Shown here piece by piece: positions 49,629 through 60,879 of a stretch of DNA of 64,000 nt (within the stretch, counting starts at the first letter, position 1; each line of letters opens with the position of its first letter). The stretch is from Membranipora membranacea (taxonomy: Eukaryota > Bryozoa > Gymnolaemata > Cheilostomatida > Membraniporidae), in contig OU612070.1 of the NCBI GenBank assembly GCA_914767715.1, forward strand, positions 20,510,025 to 20,574,024, given 5' to 3'. The notes under the pieces were generated by a model. That model did not search any database, was not told where the DNA came from, and worked only from the letters and a program-made list of their open reading frames with translations. The position numbers and the translations under genes are program-made.

Positions 49629-50870
49629 GGCTGATGAATATAGTGAGATTTCTTGCTCTGCAAACAACTAACTAGCAGCGAAGCTCCCAAGTAGCACAGT
49701 GACCTGTTTGCAAAGATGCAAATCCTTTAGGAGCTCATGCAGATCAGACGACTAGATTTATTTGTTGAATGGGGACGGGCTATCCCTGGATAATATGCAT
49801 AATCACACAATACACTTATAAGCCAGCAAATAAATTACTACCAAAGACCATGGATATTTATAGTCTCTTTTACTACTGTCTGCAGCGTCACACTCATGAT
49901 CACGGTCTGGTTGTCTTGACAAGCACTTGAGGGTGGTCCTGTACCCCATCCACTGGGGCTCATGAACATAGGCTAGCGTGATGATATTCTGAATACCTGT
50001 ATTATGTTGTGCCAAATTCCTAAGTGATAGTTTAAAAAATCTTTTCTTTTGCCACAATTTTGGTCGGTTTGATGGCATATCGGCTATTACGTAGTTCAGG
50101 TGTTTAAACTGTGCATAGCTTTATCAACCACATTGCCTTACATGCCTATAAAAACAGTAAAAAATGTAACTGCGTTCCATGCTCAATAAGTGATCGTGAT
50201 ATGATTGTTGAGAGTTGAATCTTGTATCATTTTATCATCATTTTTTGCACCAGCGCCATATGACCTATTTGAAATTTATGCCAAAAATCTTGAATTATTT
50301 TATTCAATAGTATTCCAATCCTAAACTCTAAGAATAAATTTTTACCTGTATGAAATTCCTAGTGATCAATTTAACTCAGCAACCAGCAACCCTTTATACC
50401 TCATTTATTGGATTGAATTTCATTAGGTCATTGAATAAGTTTTTTAAGCTATTCACATTCTTGGCAGCTTTCCAGCATTTTATGTTGGAATTCGGATCGG
50501 TCATTGACATTACCAGACACAAGTACTGAAGAGCCAAAATAAAATGTTCGAAAAATTCATGGGGAAGCCAAGGAAAGTTTGCTATAAGATTTATTGCTTG
50601 CTAGATAGACTACAAAGGTGTCTGCCAGAACAAGGCTCCATATATTTAATAAACTATGTAAACTAGCAACCAGTCTGTCTGGGATCTCATGCCAATGAAC
50701 TCACTTTTATTTGTTGAGTTACCATTTGATCCTCAATATAAAAGATATTAGAAATATTCTGATATCCATATAAATCAAATTTAATGTAAAAATCATGATA
50801 ATTTTGATAAAAAAGGTAACATTTGCAGTTTGATTAATGCGTTTGAATAATGCTTATGCGATGGGATCTA

Positions 50871-51009
50871 AAAGTGCTCAAACTGTGCTGGGACAGCTGG
50901 CAGAAGCATTCCATAGAAGCATTCCATTAGTAGAAGCATATCCTCCAACAAGTGGTTGACCATGGAGTGCTATGACCAGTTATCCCGACAAAGTTGGAGC
51001 CTTTAAACT
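50871..51009. repeat. inverted-repeat family C, diverged copy
   Basis: The left end 'aagtgctcaaactgtgctggg' pairs with the right end 'tcccgacaaagttggagcct' plus 'ttaaact' in inverted orientation. The centre keeps 'aagtggttga'. More diverged than the copy at 41081. Confidence 0.5.
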
Positions 51010-51124
51010 AATTCTAAAACCTTGATCACAATACAAGTACTGGATCATGCTGGAGCAGTACAGAAAATATGTAAAACCCTTCATAATTGTGCATTCCATA
51101 GACCATCTTTTCCTAAACCACTCT

Positions 51125-51225
51125 TGATCAAGTTTGCCTGCATCTGGTATTTCTCCCCCCCCCCTCAAATCATTGGAAGGGAGCAAACCCAAGTGCAGGC
51201 ATTCTAGATCGAATTTGAGCTAATT
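51125..51225. repeat. inverted-repeat family A copy
   Basis: 'gatcaagtttgcctgcatctgg' at the left and 'gagcaaacccaagtgcaggc' plus 'gatcgaatttgagc' at the right form imperfect inverted arms around a C-run. Confidence 0.55.
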
Positions 51226-51285
51226 TCTTCCAGACATTGGAAAATAAAAACATGATTTTGAATTGAGTCGCCGCAGTTTGACACC

Positions 51286-51490
51286 ACACTGACATCGAGA
51301 CGACACAATTAAAATGTGTATCTCTGATCGTTAGAGTCTATTTGGTATGAGTAACTAACAAGTACCCACCCCTTATTCATGAAACTGGCGTCGAGTCGTC
51401 ACACCGAATTATGGTACTCATGCTAAGTGAATTAATCAATTCACTCTCTATCGATCAGAGATATACATGCAAGAGTATATCATCAGGGTG
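51286..51490. mobile_element. MITE family B, copy 2
   Basis: Left end 'cacactgacatcgagac', right end 'catcagggtg' (inverse of caccctga), with internal inverted arms 'aatgtgtatctctgatcg' and 'cgatcagagatatacatg'. The target-site duplication is no longer clear, so this copy is older than copies 1 and 3. Confidence 0.7.
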
Positions 51491-51666
51491 GGTCTGCACT
51501 ATGTGATTAGTGGAGTTCTCTGGTATTTGCTGACAAAGCCGCATTTGATAAATTAGTATCTGATACGGAGCTTAAATATAGTTTTCCAATCAGTATGTAT
51601 CAGGTAGTTCTCATTCTCTCATATAAAAGTTTATGATATTTGCACACAAGATTAAATCAACCCCAG

Positions 51667-51672
51667 TTTATT
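51667..51672 (-). terminator. AATAAA overlapping the P450 stop codon
   Basis: On the minus strand the last codons read GAATAAAC, so the hexamer AATAAA overlaps the TAA stop. If used, the 3' UTR would be only about 10-30 nt. The next AATAAA on this strand is near 50588. Confidence 0.35.
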
Positions 51673-54600
51673 CTTGTGAGCAGCGATGCTGGAGATTAAC
51701 CTTATATGGGCTTGTCATGTATACACCGTACTGTTCGCCATACACGTCAACATCTTGCCCCTCGGAAAGGATAATATCGTAATGTTGGAGCACAGATATA
51801 AAGTATAGGGGTGTAACCAGTTTTCCGATTGACTCCCCTGGACATTTTCTTCTACCTAGAATGATCAAAAGATAATTATATAGTAATATGTGATGTGATG
51901 CTAAAGAGCGGTTAAATTTTCATATCACATAACAAATTATTTTCAAAAATGGCTAGACTTTCGAGTCACAAGTACTTTTCTAAAATTATAACCCATTTCA
52001 GTTGTTATATAATGTATATAGAAAATTCTATAACAGGTCAGAACCAGTATCTATGACATTGTCCAATAGAGAATGACTGCCTAAAGGAAGACAACGTTTA
52101 AAATGTTTTAGTCGCAGCGCTCAGCTCAGAGAGCCCATCGTTCATCTGAAAGGATGAAATTCCAAAATATATAAATCACCTAAGGAAAGTTTGGGACAAT
52201 TATGTCCCACACCTCTGGTGTAGATAAAGTATGATCCAATTTGCCTGCATGTGCAGTTGCCCCCCTTCATGCCGGCAGCTCACCAACAATTGGATCATCA
52301 GGCAAATAGGAGCAAACTTATTCAACTGCTATTAGAGCTGGATTCCGATATGACATCCTACTTTAGCGTAAGAGCAAAATTACTCGCTCGTAGTATACAC
52401 TCAAAAAAATTGAGCTAATCAGACTTGTATGTAACAAGCAAAAGTTACACAAATGGAATTGATAAATTAATTGAAGCAGCTTACCTAAACCAAACACTAT
52501 GAATTTCTGAGGTTTCGTAAAGACGTTGTCATGCAAAAACCTCTCAGGTCGGAAGGTTTCAACATCTTCACCAAATACATCTGGGTCATGTGTGACAGAA
52601 TAGATGTTAGCTGATACAACAGTGCCTGACAAAAAAAGTAATTTGCATCATGAGGGGACAACTTTAAGTGTCGAGTGAATAAAACAAATTGGAAAAAATA
52701 GTATAACAAAAAAATAATAAGAATGAGCTGATGATTTATGAGTGGTCATGAGCATCAATTTATACAATGGAGCGAATTATGGTGAATATTAAAGGAATTC
52801 TTGCCTGACACGTCTCTTAATGAGCAGTCCTATCCAAAAAATGAACTGCCAGAATTAAAGCAGAAATTTCTCTCGCTATTCAGGTAACGGTATAAGGTAT
52901 GTATCTCTCACCTGTAGGAATCTTGTGTCCTTGTATTATTACATCGTCTGTAGTTATATGAGGGAGTACCTCTGCACCGACTGGTCGAGATCTCATGCTC
53001 TCTGTGAGGAAGGCTTGAGTGAACGGCATATTAACATAATCACTGTATCGTGCCATCTTTGAGCCTAAAGCATGTGAATCAAGACCCATGATCACAAATC
53101 AGACATACTTTATAGAAAAGACAATGGGGAGGTTTATGTGGTTGTATGAGAGTGGAAACCAGGCCAAGGAAGTAAGTAAGTGAGTTAAATAATCAGTCTA
53201 GTTGAAAACCATTTCAATAATTCAAGATACTCTAGTAAGTGTGTACCCCTGAATAGTTCATTAGCAGCCATCGATATTAGTCGATGTGGATTTTATTCTA
53301 TTTGCATCTAGTCTTTGTGAATAACCGAGAAAACAAATAACAGAAACATACCAACAACATCATCAATCTCTTGTTGAATTTTCTTCTGCATATCTGGATA
53401 GAGAGAGGCAAAAAGGAAGGCCCAGCAGAGAGCAGCTCTGGATGTATCAGCTCCAGCGATGTATATACTGGTTATAGATTCTCTGACGTGAGGCTCTGTG
53501 AAATAATAACGATTCAATCTGAAATCAGCAGTCAAAAATACATCTCACTTAAAACAGCTCAAACAAACAAGTTTATGAGAATAATGGCCTTGATCTGTCA
53601 AAAATTCTGATAAAGTTATTTCAAGATCCTTTGATGACTCTTGCCACAAACATGGCGTAAGCTGTGAATTTGGATACCTATAACTGTTCTAGGTCGTCCT
53701 TACCATAGACTATTCAAAGATTAATTCCTTCATATCCAATTAAGATGATCTCTGTGTTTTTAGCATATTCAATTTGGTAACAACTAACAACGCAAAGTTT
53801 TGTTTTGAAAAATCAAGACTTCTCGAACATTAGATTTTTAAACAAGAAGAATCAATCAAGATTGTTTAGGAGTAGAAAGGAACTGGGAAATTTTATGCTA
53901 GTAAATGACCTTGACATTGACCTTTGAGACTGACCTCAGATTGTGGTTGTGAAAATCCCTTAGCTAAGTCTCTCAGTCTGTACTGTGAGTTGTTCCAACC
54001 CTGAGTAACTCACAGTGAGTACAACCTACACCAAGTTTGATCCAGTTTGCCTGCATTCGGAATTGCCTCTCCCACTTTTCAGCCGTTGCAGCTTATCAGG
54101 GGAGCAAACCCGGTGAGCAAACCCGAATGCAGACAAACTGTATCAAACTTGATCCAGTACAACTTGGTAATCTATAGGACTGGTGACAACAAGAAAAAAT
54201 ACACCTAGTTTACCTGAAAAGCTTTGTAGATAGGTTGGGTCATCTTTTTCAGCAGTTTGTAGCAGCATAGAATCGATATAATCTCTAGGACTGGAGGGGT
54301 TGAGAGTAGCTAGGTGCTCATCGTATTGTAACTTAGCGAAATCTCGAGTCACTTTTCTACTCGCGGCAGCTTCAGCCAGCTCAGGAAGCAGCCATGGAAA
54401 CACCTGAATGAGTATTCACACTGACATCGAGACTCCACTATTATCATGTGTATCTCTGATCGTTAAAGTCAATTTAGTATCAGTACCTAACATGTACCCG
54501 CCCCTCATTAGTAAAATTGGCCCCAGGCAAATTCCTTGTGATGGTTCTCATGCTAAATGAATTAGTTCACTCTCAATCGATCAGATATATACAGGTAATA

Positions 54601-57079
54601 TTATATCACGTCATCAGTTTGATGAATATTACCATACGACCAAATGGATATATTCAGTGTTTAATATATCCAGTGAGTAAGCAGGAGATGGCAGTGTGAT
54701 ATAATATACAAAATATATAAAATATCAATCATTGATCAGATCATCTATGCAGTTAGTGTCGATGGACCCGTATAGGTGATTCTAAACGATTTCAACAACA
54801 TAACACCATCATATTCAATAACAACACCATCAGTAAAGAAAAGCACCGCACAACGTCAAAAGCCAGGAAGAGGAGAGTTAATGTTATTTTACCTTGAGAA
54901 GAGGAAACGTATCAGCGACCCTGGTGAGTACCATATATCTCTCAGAGTTATGGGCTGTCTTTATGGAGCACTCTGGAGCATCGTAATCAAATCTTTGCCC
55001 TGTAAGGAAACCAGTCTAAATTATCACATTGATGTTCAATGTATCCATTGAATGAAGCTTGAATTCATTTGAGGTGGTTCCCCAGTTACCAGCTAATAAG
55101 CTTCAACCAATGAATTAGAACCTTCTCTTAGAATGGAAATAGTATCATAGCGTTATACGGTTAGGACACTAAACACAGGGACCCATATGACTGTTATCTG
55201 ATTGGCTGTCCCTAGTAGCATGAATAATTAGCCTGAGAAATTGTCTTGTTTACAAAATTGCAAACAGTAATTATACCCCTACAGTGTCGATGATTAGGGC
55301 ATTTCTAGATTGCTACTAGGGACTGGCTTTTTTTGCAAGCCCTTTGTTTTGCAAAAGAAAGCTAATGATGCTATTCCAGATATGGAATTCAATGGCTTCA
55401 ACACAACCTCAAAAACAGCTCGATTGGGCAATAAGGACAGAAATCACCATGGTGGGAACAAGCAGTGCATGTATTTTTTTGCAGTTCAATTTCTATCTAA
55501 ACCCTATAGGCAGTGGATAGTCAGTGCGCAAACCTATCGCACTATGTCACCATCCCAAATAAGAATGAGATGATGGCGCTAATTAGCATCCATACCATAT
55601 AGAAAATGTCCTTTTTCAAGCTTACTCACTTACTTCTAACTTACTTACTCAGTATATAAGGGAATAAGAATTATCAGTGTCATTAGATTGCAAAGCTCAA
55701 GGCTCGATTGCCATTTGGCAGATGCACAGCCAGCAGAGAGACAGCTGGAGATCAATGATACACAGCATACAGTAAATGTCGAAACAGGCGGACAGCTCAT
55801 CAATCAATCAATGAAGATTGCAAACATACCAAATAAGGAGTGGGAGGTGATGTTGGCTGAAGCAGCGTGAAGAATCTGAGAGAAGTCAAACTCTTTGCCA
55901 ACACTACCATCACATTCAGCCAGCAGGTAAGTTATCTCCTCATGTATCTTGTTCTCTAAACCTGCGCGCTTATTCTCAGGCTGCATCAAATGGCTCACCA
56001 AATGTTTACGCAGATGCTGCCAAGCAGGGGCAGATCCAAATGATATCCCTGTAAGTGAAAGTAATGAGGAGTCTTTAACACATTTCATAAAATGGGCTCA
56101 CTGGGTGTACATAAAATTTATAGCATGCATTTGTGGTTAGCATATGGTGCAGTTATGTTTAGTTCATATTCGTTCATCCAATATCACGGTGAGGATAAAG
56201 TGAAGTATTTGGTGTTGGCTATAAGAATGAGAGATAATTTAGTTGTGATATGAAATCTCTGGCGAACAATTTGTGTGTCTGTACTTTTGCCATTATTCAT
56301 CGAAATCTCTAAAACTCTAAATGAGTGCAGCAGCTGCACACAGCTTGAGTTTTAATAGGAACCCTACTACATAACAGAAGAAACTCAAGAAGTTATGAAA
56401 AATCTCATATTCTACAAGAAATGTAAAACTCGTGATCAGCCATAACTGTAACAAGACATCCTGAAGTCACATACCAAAATGAGTGCCTGATCCACCAGGC
56501 CGATCGCTAAGATGAGAAGCATTAGCGACGAAAGCTTCTCTGATGGCGTCATAACCGTGAAGATAAACGACTGGATCCTCTCGATAGATCATCATAACAT
56601 TACCATATAGGTGCCTCCAGCCTAATAATGGATCACAGTATCATTTTAATACAGTTCAAAACTCAAGGAGTAGTAAAGTTTTTTCTGTGAACGGATCCAG
56701 GTTTATTAAAACAACAGGTCTAAAATGTCTTGTGAAAATTGTCTGCAGGAGCGGTGTTGTTATTCCGCACTGAAACTGAATTTGAAGGTACTGCGCAAGA
56801 CCCCTGCATAGCGGTGCTTCATATTATGACAAAGAGCAAAAATTCAAGAAAACTATATTCGCTGTGGACTAAAATAGCGATAAACTCACCATTCAATGTG
56901 CGAGCCCAGCTCTTGAAGCGCACCAAATACAGAAGTTTGTTGTAGAATATCGGCCACAATGTAGGGCCTGGTGGATAGTGCAGCCTACATTGTCTCACAG
57001 TTTGAATATATTCAAGTAAAAAGTAAATGAGGAGGCCGAAGACTGATGTATATAGGAAATCCTGGACAGTAAACTCCAT
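51668..57079 (-). CDS. microsomal cytochrome P450, CYP2 clan
   Basis: Nine coding exons on the minus strand: 56890-57079, 56475-56621, 55830-56048, 54893-54999, 54214-54403, 53352-53495, 52912-53064, 52485-52625 and 51668-51855. Consistent phases give 492 residues, the usual length. The protein is a haem-thiolate monooxygenase anchored to the endoplasmic reticulum. An N-terminal membrane anchor ('FGLLIYFLL', about 14-22) is followed by the hinge 'YPPGP'. Further motifs are helix C WQHLR (122-126), the helix I oxygen-binding AGADTS (298-303), helix K ESMR (354-357), RPERF (409-413), and the haem loop FGLGRRKCPG with ligand Cys435. All catalytic signatures are present. The pattern and nine-exon layout fit CYP2-type xenobiotic or steroid/fatty-acid hydroxylases; the substrate cannot be read. 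Introns carry family A (54031-54167, 52229-52325) and family B (54417-54621) repeats. Confidence 0.95.
52229..52325. repeat. diverged family A repeat in P450 intron
   Basis: 'tgatccaatttgcctgcatg' at the left and 'ggcaaataggagcaaac' at the right resemble the other family A copies, but the inverted pairing is weak. Confidence 0.4.
54031..54167. mobile_element. inverted-repeat family A, best copy (P450 intron)
   Basis: The left arm 'ccaagtttgatccagtttgc' and 'ctgcattcgg' pairs with the right arm 'ccgaatgcagacaaactgta' and 'tcaaacttgatccagtacaa', about 40 bp each. There is no coding capacity. It serves as the reference for this family in the window. Confidence 0.7.
54417..54621. mobile_element. 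MITE family B, copy 3, next to a P450 splice acceptor
   Basis: Ends 'cacactgacatcgagac' and, inverted, 'caaactgatgacg'. Internal arms 'catgtgtatctctgatcg' and 'cgatcagatatatacagg'. Flanked by ATGAGTATT (54408-54416) and ATGAATATT (54622-54630), a 9-bp duplication with one mismatch. It lies only 13 bp from the acceptor of the P450 exon starting at 54403. Confidence 0.8.
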
Positions 57080-57547
57080 GATGCTATCTCAACTGTTTAG
57101 ATGCCTAGATATTTTACTGTTGTTATGATTCTCTAAGTTTGAGCATTCAATGTTTGATCTCTCAGTCATGTGACTAAACTAACCTCAAGTGTGACTGTTC
57201 AAATTACTGACAAAAGGGTCGTCATAAAGTTGTGTAACCCAAGCAAAGCAGTATCAAATCAGGATTGTAAATTGTAAATGCAAGTAACATTAAAATGAAA
57301 TATGCAATGTGTTGCTTAAAAATGTATACTGGGTTGCACTTGTAATTTGAATTAGTGTAAGATTTAGGGGTTCAGGGGGATTTTTGTTGTATGCACCCTT
57401 TTTTTCATGTTAATAAAACATAGAAGCTACCCTGGAAATTACACTAATAAACTTTGACCCAACATCAGTATATTGCCAGCCATAAACAGCACCATCATAA
57501 ATAGAGTGACATACACAAACGAACCCACAGCCAGCCAGCATACAGTA

Positions 57548-57795
57548 AATACCTAGCCTTGTCATGTGGCGGCGTGTCACGGGGGGGGGGGGGGGGGGAC
57601 AAGGCTAGTTAGATACCATCATGCAAGCTTTCAATCACAAAATCATAGAGATCACTAAAGCAATTTCATCTTCGCATTGTTTTCCATATTCAGACACCGA
57701 GTGGTAGTTGATACTAGCCTTGTCAAGTGGCTACTTTTTTGTCTTGTTTTACCCCCAAAACAAATATGTAGCCCAGTAACAAGGCTAAGTTGATA
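57548..57795. repeat. two adjacent small inverted repeats (TAGCCTTGTC...GACAAGGCTA)
   Basis: The first pair has 'tacctagccttgtcatgtgg' and 'gacaaggctagttagatacc' around a G-run. The second has 'gatactagccttgtcaagtgg' and 'aacaaggctaagttgatac'. The common ends suggest two insertions, or one duplication, of a tiny hairpin element. Confidence 0.6.
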
Positions 57796-59362
57796 CATGT
57801 TTATACGTGTGTAGCCGCAGCTTTAGTTGATACATGTTTATTCACACTCCTCAAAGCTTCCAGTAGCTGTGACCAACACACTGCCCACTATAATTGTCAT
57901 CATAAATTTACACTTTACTTCTTTTTTTTTAACATAGAGTAATTTTTTCCTTCTTTTTTATGATATAATACTATCATGCAAAATTAAAAATTCCGGCGAT
58001 AAAATCCTATACCAGACACGCAGATAATGTATCAGGTATATTACATTGTTATTGTTTCACTATAATTGTTTTATGGACGATAGATTTTTTGAGGGTATAT
58101 ATGTATTGTATTCGGTACTAACATAATATATTTACAACATAATATGATACAAATATTAAAATATCAGGTCTGTTCACTAGTAATGGGTGAATACATAAAC
58201 CAGAAATGGAGTTTATTAAATTTTTTAATTGATTATTTTGAAAGATGATGTCCTATCGTAACTGCAGGCAGAATCTTCTAACAGAATTCTCAGAGTTTCC
58301 AAATGAACTGAAAAGAGAGAATTTAATTTTATCTTTGTAAATTCTAGTAATACAGATTGGACTTCATATCATTAACCATATGGTCCATCGATCTCGGAGT
58401 ATTAAGCTAATAAGTTATGGAGAACAGAGGTTGTAGTTAGAACAGAGGTTGTGGTTTTAATGGAGATAAAAACAAAGTCCAATGTGCCAAACAATCAATT
58501 AAGGTTGTAGAAGCAAGTTCAAAATCATAAGCGCAATTACGGCAACGGTCAACCGTTGCTAGAGCATTTAGGTCCGGTTTGAGTTGAGATTGAATTGTCA
58601 TCTGTATACAAAAGGAGAAGATGTTGGGCATTTCACCAGATGAGAATAATAAGGTCAACTTGAAAAGTATATTTATCTTAGCTACTGCAATATTGACAGT
58701 ATAATTTCCATGTCTGCAGATTTCTATGTACAATAACATATTCTTCAATGCTTTGTGTCTTGAAATCATACGCTACTGCAGACAAAAATGGCTGTTGGGT
58801 TGAGCACAGGTTTTTGGTAGGGATCTCCTGTTAATTGTAGATATAGTGGAGCATTTTTGATCTTACTTGAATCGACTGCTCACATCATGATCTTTATGAC
58901 CTCTCTTATTCCAATTTAGATCTAAATCATTCCGTTATGGACAATAGCCTATGCCTGATGTAATTAGCCATGCACACATTTTTGGTTTAAGTAAAACCAA
59001 CCAAAATATGTCATATTTGGTTACCACTCTCTAGTTTCCTCGTGTCAGAGAGGAGTTGTCTTCTCTCCCGAACACGACAGATAACTCCAAGAATAAAAAC
59101 TTGATCATGATGGTAGTCACAATTAGGCTAATTTGACTCATGTCTCTTTAAGACTTGACCTGACTAAAGATAATTTTTAACTTGCGGCAAAACAGTTGGT
59201 CATGACTTAGCAAGATCCATGGCTTGACTCCGTGGTAATCTTTTTCTTGCTCTCAAGTTTCCCTATTGACAGATTACTCTACCCTGTCAGGTGGATTCAA
59301 CACAAAGGTAGCGGAAGGTTAACTGAAAATGTAAATACTAAACAACTAAGGTACTTACGTTT

Positions 59363-59368
59363 TTTAAT
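59363..59368 (-). terminator. possible POLR2D polyadenylation signal (ATTAAA)
   Basis: Minus-strand ATTAAA 32 nt after the POLR2D stop codon; no AATAAA is near. Confidence 0.35.
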
Positions 59369-59399
59369 GTACTGTACAACTGAATAACTGTCCACTATG

Positions 59400-59819
59400 T
59401 TAATATTGGAAGCTTCTCTTTGTTTTGATGTCATCAAGTATCTGCTGGAGGTCTTCATCAGCAATTCTGTCTTCCAAGCTAGGAATCAATGACTTGGCTT
59501 CTTCAGCTGTTTCAGGTGTGAGGTTTGCCACAGCAGCCAACTCAAATTTGTGAAACTTTTTCTGAAGTAACACTCTTATGGCTCCTATTGTCTCTCTATT
59601 TTTGTATTTACTGAATCTCTGGGAATAGCTGAGAGTTTTGCTGAAAACCTTTGACATTTCATGTTCCTCTTCAGCTTCATCATTTTGTTTTTTTCTGTGT
59701 TCAAGCAGCATGTTCACCTCAGATACCAATAAAGTCTCAGCATTCTCAAACTCCTTAGGAAATTTGAGTTCTCCAGCATCTTCATCAACTTGTTCATTGG
59801 GTAGAGCATTTGAAGCCAT
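59400..59819 (-). CDS. POLR2D: DNA-directed RNA polymerase II subunit RPB4
   Basis: A single uninterrupted coding exon of 139 codons; human RPB4 has 142. RPB4 pairs with RPB7 to form the stalk of RNA polymerase II, which binds nascent RNA and helps initiation. Recognised signatures: '[17 protein letters not shown]' and '[11 protein letters not shown]' near the N-terminus, 'NRETIGAIR' and '[13 protein letters not shown]' in the middle, and the C-terminal '[11 protein letters not shown]', almost identical to vertebrates. The start ATG comes shortly after an acceptor-like 'ctactactaccacag', so a 5' UTR intron is likely; that would argue against a processed retrocopy. The gene is divergent from CEP78 with about 1.06 kb between start codons. 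Intact. Confidence 0.97.
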   Translation of the reverse strand: MASNALPNEQVDEDAGELKFPKEFENAETLLVSEVNMLLEHRKKQNDEAEEEHEMSKVFSKTLSYSQRFSKYKNRETIGAIRVLLQKKFHKFELAAVANLTPETAEEAKSLIPSLEDRIADEDLQQILDDIKTKRSFQY

Positions 59820-60879
59820 TTATAACTGTGGTAGTAGTAGCTTAAGTTAAATATATGAGTTTGAAACAAAAGATGAAGGAATATGGAAAAAAACTTTTTT
59901 CATTTGTAATTTTCAACCTTGACCTTGTGTAACTATAAAACCACAAAATTTCAAGATCTACAAAATATTCGAAAAAAATTTTTTCTCCAAATCTGTAATC
60001 ATTTTATTGAGATAACCTCAATTATTGATTAATATGATATAAAGATAATTTTATTTATCAAAAAATAAAATGAAATAAAGAAGGAAAAAGAATTGTTACC
60101 ATGCAATACTGGTTGTTTATAGGTTGGTGGGAAGCTTCAAAGTTTGCTCAGTACAAGTTAACAGTTTGTTGTCCAGACTCCAGTTAATCACTGCATATAT
60201 AACTAACAACATTCAATACTCTTTTCTATAGCTTGAGCCTCCAATTCTGTCACAATTGCCTATGATGCAATTAAACTGTGTGCAAATATCTGTGGTTTTT
60301 GACATGATGATCATCATTCTATCCTTGTTTGTTTCTCCTCTCTCTCTGACTACTCTCTCTCTAGCTGCTAGCTAGCTAGTACTAACTGGTACTAACTGGT
60401 ACAACATTCACATTGTCCTGAATATTCAGACTGGGGGGGGGGAGGTTGACTATGACTTGGCCTGATGGTTGGCATGGGGTGTACTGCTGTAGGCCCAAGC
60501 CCAAACCCTGGCAGCCCTACAACAATGATTGGGATGGATGTAGTCTAGCAAGGACATAATCACTGGCATATTTAATAAATTATGCAGTTGGCATTTAAGT
60601 CTGTTCTAGCCTTGACAAAGTCTGTCAATACAGGCAAGACCTGTGCAGTAGAATATTTATGAGCTCCAGACTCCAGTTCAAAGTTAGGAAACCAGTTGCT
60701 AACAGCTGAGCTAATCTTTCACAGAGTCAGTTTGGGCTGAATATACGTTCAATAAAGTAAATCTTCTCCAATCACATAGCATGTAGGTTTACCTATTTAA
60801 TAACTCTAAGCTTATCAGCTTAGCCAGGATATGCTATTATATATAATGAATAAGTTGGCTTTTGTAGAAGATTACAATA
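59820..60879. promoter_or_regulatory. divergent intergenic region between POLR2D and CEP78
   Basis: The interval of 1.06 kb separates the two start codons. It carries a CCAAT-type motif ('ccaatcac' at about 60769), a G-run near 60434 and CT-rich stretches near 60340. No TATA box is clearly placed. It presumably holds both promoters and 5' UTR exons; boundaries cannot be read. Confidence 0.4.

Larger units (their letters stand above)
49629..51666. other. intergenic between divergent-ended cyclase and P450 genes; repeats
   Basis: No gene recognised. Includes the promoter-side flank of the second cyclase-family gene, a family C inverted repeat at about 50871-51009, a family A copy at 51125-51225 and a family B MITE at 51286-51490. 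The ORFs here are short and overlap these repeats. Confidence 0.5.
57080..59399. other. intergenic upstream of the P450; hairpin repeats and G-tract
   Basis: No gene recognised. Two neighbouring short inverted repeats on 'tagccttgtc ... (g)acaaggcta', at about 57548-57618 and 57708-57795, and an uninterrupted G run of about 17 at 57581-57598 lie here. The region near the P450 start presumably holds its promoter, but no core element is clear. Confidence 0.5.

Noticed and set aside
59400-59819. POLR2D as a processed retrocopy because it lacks coding introns
   Set aside because: There is no poly(A) tract or target duplication, the frame is perfect, and an acceptor-like site stands just before the ATG. 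No second, intron-bearing copy is in the window for comparison.
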